From Gordonia sp. (in: high G+C Gram-positive bacteria) (GTDB lineage: Bacteria > Actinomycetota > Actinomycetes > Mycobacteriales > Mycobacteriaceae): a stretch of DNA of 6,010 nucleotides. Positions 4,303-6,010 of the stretch are shown in pieces. Position numbers and translations under genes: made by a program. Location of the stretch: the NCBI GenBank assembly GCA_030152405.1, contig JASLJL010000469.1, forward strand, positions 1-6,010, in the 5' to 3' direction. The notes under the pieces were generated by a model, which saw only the letters and a program-made list of their open reading frames with translations, searched no databases and had not been told where the DNA came from. The stretch's first letter is position 1; the number at the start of each line of letters is the position of its first letter.

Positions 4303-5858
4303 CCGATGGTCGACTCCTGGTCGGCGGGCGGCGTGTAGATCCGCGGACTCAGCGCGAGAGCGTAGAAGCCGCCGTCGGCGCATGTCGTCCACACCTGTCG
4401 CCCGTGGAACTCGGGCGGGGAGAAGCACCAGTCGGTGGACATGTCGCCGCCGACGACCATTCCCGAACGGGGACCGAGAGCGTCCGACAGCTTCACCTTG
4501 CCGTGGACGATCGACATCCCGAGGCTGAGGAACTCGATCGCGGGGACGCCGATGATCGATCCGAGGACGTGCGGTGAGTTCGGCAGGTCGGCGATCGTCG
4601 AGTTCTTCTGTGCGGGCGGGTTGTAGTAGCCGATCTCCGAGATCCGCCTCAGGTTCTTGATGTCGAAGACGCGGATGCCCGACGACTCCCACGAGCACGC
4701 GAGCGTCGTCGGCTCGTTCGGTCGATCGACGGCGCAGTAGTGGGGATTCGACGAGAACAGGCTGCCGCCCATCGACGAGCGGAGGTTCACATCGAGGTTC
4801 TCGGGGAGATTCGCCTCGAGTTTGATCTGTGCGACGTACTTCGGGGCGTTCACTTTCGTAACGTCGAACACCTTGACGCCTCCGGACCCGCCCTCGTCCG
4901 CGGTGATGATGTGCGGGCGGCCGTCGATCGTCACCGGGATCGAGTGCTGATTGAGCTGTCCGTCCGGCCAGAAGTACGCGGCGATGTGCCGCACCTGCGG
5001 GAATCGTGCGCGGCGCTGCACCGAACTGATGTCGAGAACGGTGATGCCCGCCATGTTCGACAGGTACATCCGGTTGCCGTCGGGCGAGATGCCGAAGCCG
5101 TGGCCGAGGAAGCTGTGCAGACCCTGCCAGATGACGCGCGGCGACCGCGGGTTCGAGATGTCGATGGCGCTCAGGTGGCCGGGGAACACCCCGGACGCCC
5201 AGTAGGTGCGACCGTCGGGCGAGAATCCGCCTTCATGCGAGGTGAACGGCAGCGGCGTGGCGGTGCCCGGTCCGGAGTTCAGGAGCTTGGGGCGCTCGCA
5301 GTCGGAGATGTCGTACACCGCGAAATACCCGCCGCCCCACAACAGGGGAACGGCGGTGGCGGCCAGCAGTTTGCGTGCGCGATTGACCTTCAGTGTCTCC
5401 CAGGTGCCGCCGCGCATCGCGGGTGCGGTGAGCGATCCGACCACCGTGGGCTTCGAGGGGTCGGCGACGTTCACCACCTGGACGCCGGGCTGGCGCATGA
5501 TGTTGTTGCCGGGGAACAGGCTGCCCGTGTAGCTGCAGTGGTCGTACGTGGCCGAGACGATGCCGCCGCCCGAGCCCCGGACGCCGCCCACCTTGGTCAC
5601 GTTGCACCGATAACCCTGACGCGAGCGACCCGAGCTCCGGTCCTCGGCGCTCACCAGTCCCTGGATCCCCTTCTCGGGGAGGGAGCCGGGACCGCAGTCC
5701 GCGCGGTCGACCGCGACGTCGGAGATGTCGGGGAAGATGTGCCCGCCTGCGTCGGCGCGGGGTGCGACGACCGTCGAACCGATGAGAGTGGCGATCACGG
5801 CGAGCACAACCGCGGCCCGTCGTCGTAAGCCTGCTGTCCGCACTCGTTCGATCCGCAT
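4299..5858 (-). CDS. Secreted LVIVD-repeat beta-propeller protein
   Basis: This 519-aa protein starts at ATG 5858, where MRIERVRTAGLRRR and a hydrophobic stretch (15-32) form a signal peptide with likely cleavage after ADA (35-37). The mature part holds LVIVD-type repeats: VQVVNVADPSKPTVV (126-140), FAVYDISDCERPKLL (179-193), LSAIDISNPRSPRVI (229-243), ITVLDISSV (272-280), VKVFDVTKVNAPKYV (328-342) and IRVFDIKNLRRISEI (395-409). These indicate a six- to seven-bladed propeller. Blade motifs SHEGGFSPDG and GHGFGISPDG place histidines near the repeats, and eight cysteines lie in the exported part. GGGGG 6 nt upstream of the ATG acts as a weak ribosome binding site. An in-frame ATG at 5915 would add 19 residues before the signal peptide and was rejected. 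It is the first gene of the three-gene operon and overlaps the next by ATGA. The enzymatic role is unknown; it may be binding or structural. Confidence 0.85.
   Translation of the reverse strand: MRIERVRTAGLRRRAAVVLAVIATLIGSTVVAPRADAGGHIFPDISDVAVDRADCGPGSLPEKGIQGLVSAEDRSSGRSRQGYRCNVTKVGGVRGSGGGIVSATYDHCSYTGSLFPGNNIMRQPGVQVVNVADPSKPTVVGSLTAPAMRGGTWETLKVNRARKLLAATAVPLLWGGGYFAVYDISDCERPKLLNSGPGTATPLPFTSHEGGFSPDGRTYWASGVFPGHLSAIDISNPRSPRVIWQGLHSFLGHGFGISPDGNRMYLSNMAGITVLDISSVQRRARFPQVRHIAAYFWPDGQLNQHSIPVTIDGRPHIITADEGGSGGVKVFDVTKVNAPKYVAQIKLEANLPENLDVNLRSSMGGSLFSSNPHYCAVDRPNEPTTLACSWESSGIRVFDIKNLRRISEIGYYNPPAQKNSTIADLPNSPHVLGSIIGVPAIEFLSLGMSIVHGKVKLSDALGPRSGMVVGGDMSTDWCFSPPEFHGRQVWTTCADGGFYALALSPRIYTPPADQESTIG
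4314..4318 (-). promoter_or_regulatory. Ribosome binding site of the DUF305 gene, inside the upstream CDS
   Basis: AGGAG on the minus strand lies 11 nt before ATG 4302, within the last codons of the LVIVD gene. With the ATGA stop/start overlap, it supports coupled translation and decides the DUF305 start. Confidence 0.5.
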
Positions 5859-5875
5859 CCCCGGCCCCCACTCGC

Positions 5876-5888
5876 TCGATGTGATCGA
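5876..5888. repeat. Palindrome TCGAT-N3-ATCGA upstream of the operon
   Basis: TCGAT (5876-5880) and ATCGA (5884-5888) are perfect arms around GTG, between the possible -10 box and the start of the LVIVD gene. Its core, CGATGTGATC, recurs with one change at 5915-5924. It is a possible operator; no family consensus was recognised. Confidence 0.3.
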
Positions 5889-5893
5889 TTCGG

Positions 5894-5899
5894 ACGCTA
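5894..5899 (-). promoter_or_regulatory. Weak candidate -10 box for the envelope operon
   Basis: TAGCGT on the minus strand fits TANNNT and would give a leader of about 30 nt before ATG 5858. No convincing -35 box lies upstream, so this is tentative. Confidence 0.2.
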
Positions 5900-6010
5900 A
5901 CACCGCGACCTGCACGATGTGGTCTGTTCGGGCCGATCCGAGGCGTCCTGCGGCGGCCTTGAGTCACGTTCGCTCACGGCGTACAGGGCCGGGAACATCG
6001 TGCCTGCGTG

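Noticed and set aside
4303..4698. Upstream extension of the DUF305 gene to 350 codons
   Set aside because: The extra 132 codons lie within the LVIVD coding region in another frame, are Arg/Pro-rich, and would put the membrane anchor in the middle of the protein. The ATGA overlap start is far better.
4740..5828. Plus-strand 362-codon open frame opposite the LVIVD gene
   Set aside because: It is rich in Arg, Ala, Val and His with no domain pattern, and it lies wholly inside a well-supported gene with clear repeats on the other strand. It is a typical high-GC antisense shadow.
5918..6010. Plus-strand frame from ATG 5918 open to the window end
   Set aside because: It has no ribosome binding site and an Arg/Pro-rich product with no recognisable pattern, and it is too short to judge.
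1..6010. CRISPR arrays, tRNA/rRNA genes, insertion sequences, integrase or phage genes
   Set aside because: No regularly spaced direct repeats, no tRNA or rRNA signature and no transposase or integrase motifs were seen on either strand by reading. Base composition looks even throughout.

Overview
The window is GC-rich, has G/C-biased third codon positions, and shows putative leaderless promoters with TANNNT -10 boxes. This points to an actinobacterium. The gene families resemble those of the mycolic-acid group (Corynebacterium, Gordonia, Rhodococcus, Mycobacterium), but the genus cannot be fixed from the sequence alone.

Left part (1-946): the first 91 bases hold the N-terminus of an unidentified membrane-type protein on the minus strand, cut by the window edge. 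About 200 bp of intergenic DNA follows, carrying four inverted repeats. After it comes a plus-strand response regulator with a REC domain and a LuxR-type helix-turn-helix. No sensor kinase can be identified in the window.

Middle part (870-2334): a divergent pair consists of a single-cysteine HxlR-family redox sensor (QorR type) and an NAD(P)H:quinone oxidoreductase of the QorB/Qor2 type. The 127-bp region between them is dense in CACTG/CAGTG half-sites that overlap both predicted promoters. The module is best read as quinone or electrophile detoxification under redox-sensitive repression. The 3' end of qorR overlaps the 3' end of the response regulator tail to tail.

Right part (2338-5858): three minus-strand genes form a tight operon. 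In transcription order they encode a secreted LVIVD-type beta-propeller, a membrane-anchored DUF305 four-helix protein with paired histidines and a Met/His-rich insert, and a membrane-anchored PQQ-like beta-propeller. The first two overlap by ATGA and the next gap is 12 nt. All three products are predicted to act outside the cytoplasmic membrane. The combination suggests an envelope redox or metal (possibly copper) module of unknown function, and it is the least understood part of the window. A stem-loop spanning both stop codons separates this operon from the convergent quinone reductase gene.

The last 150 bp hold the likely promoter region of the operon and no supported gene.
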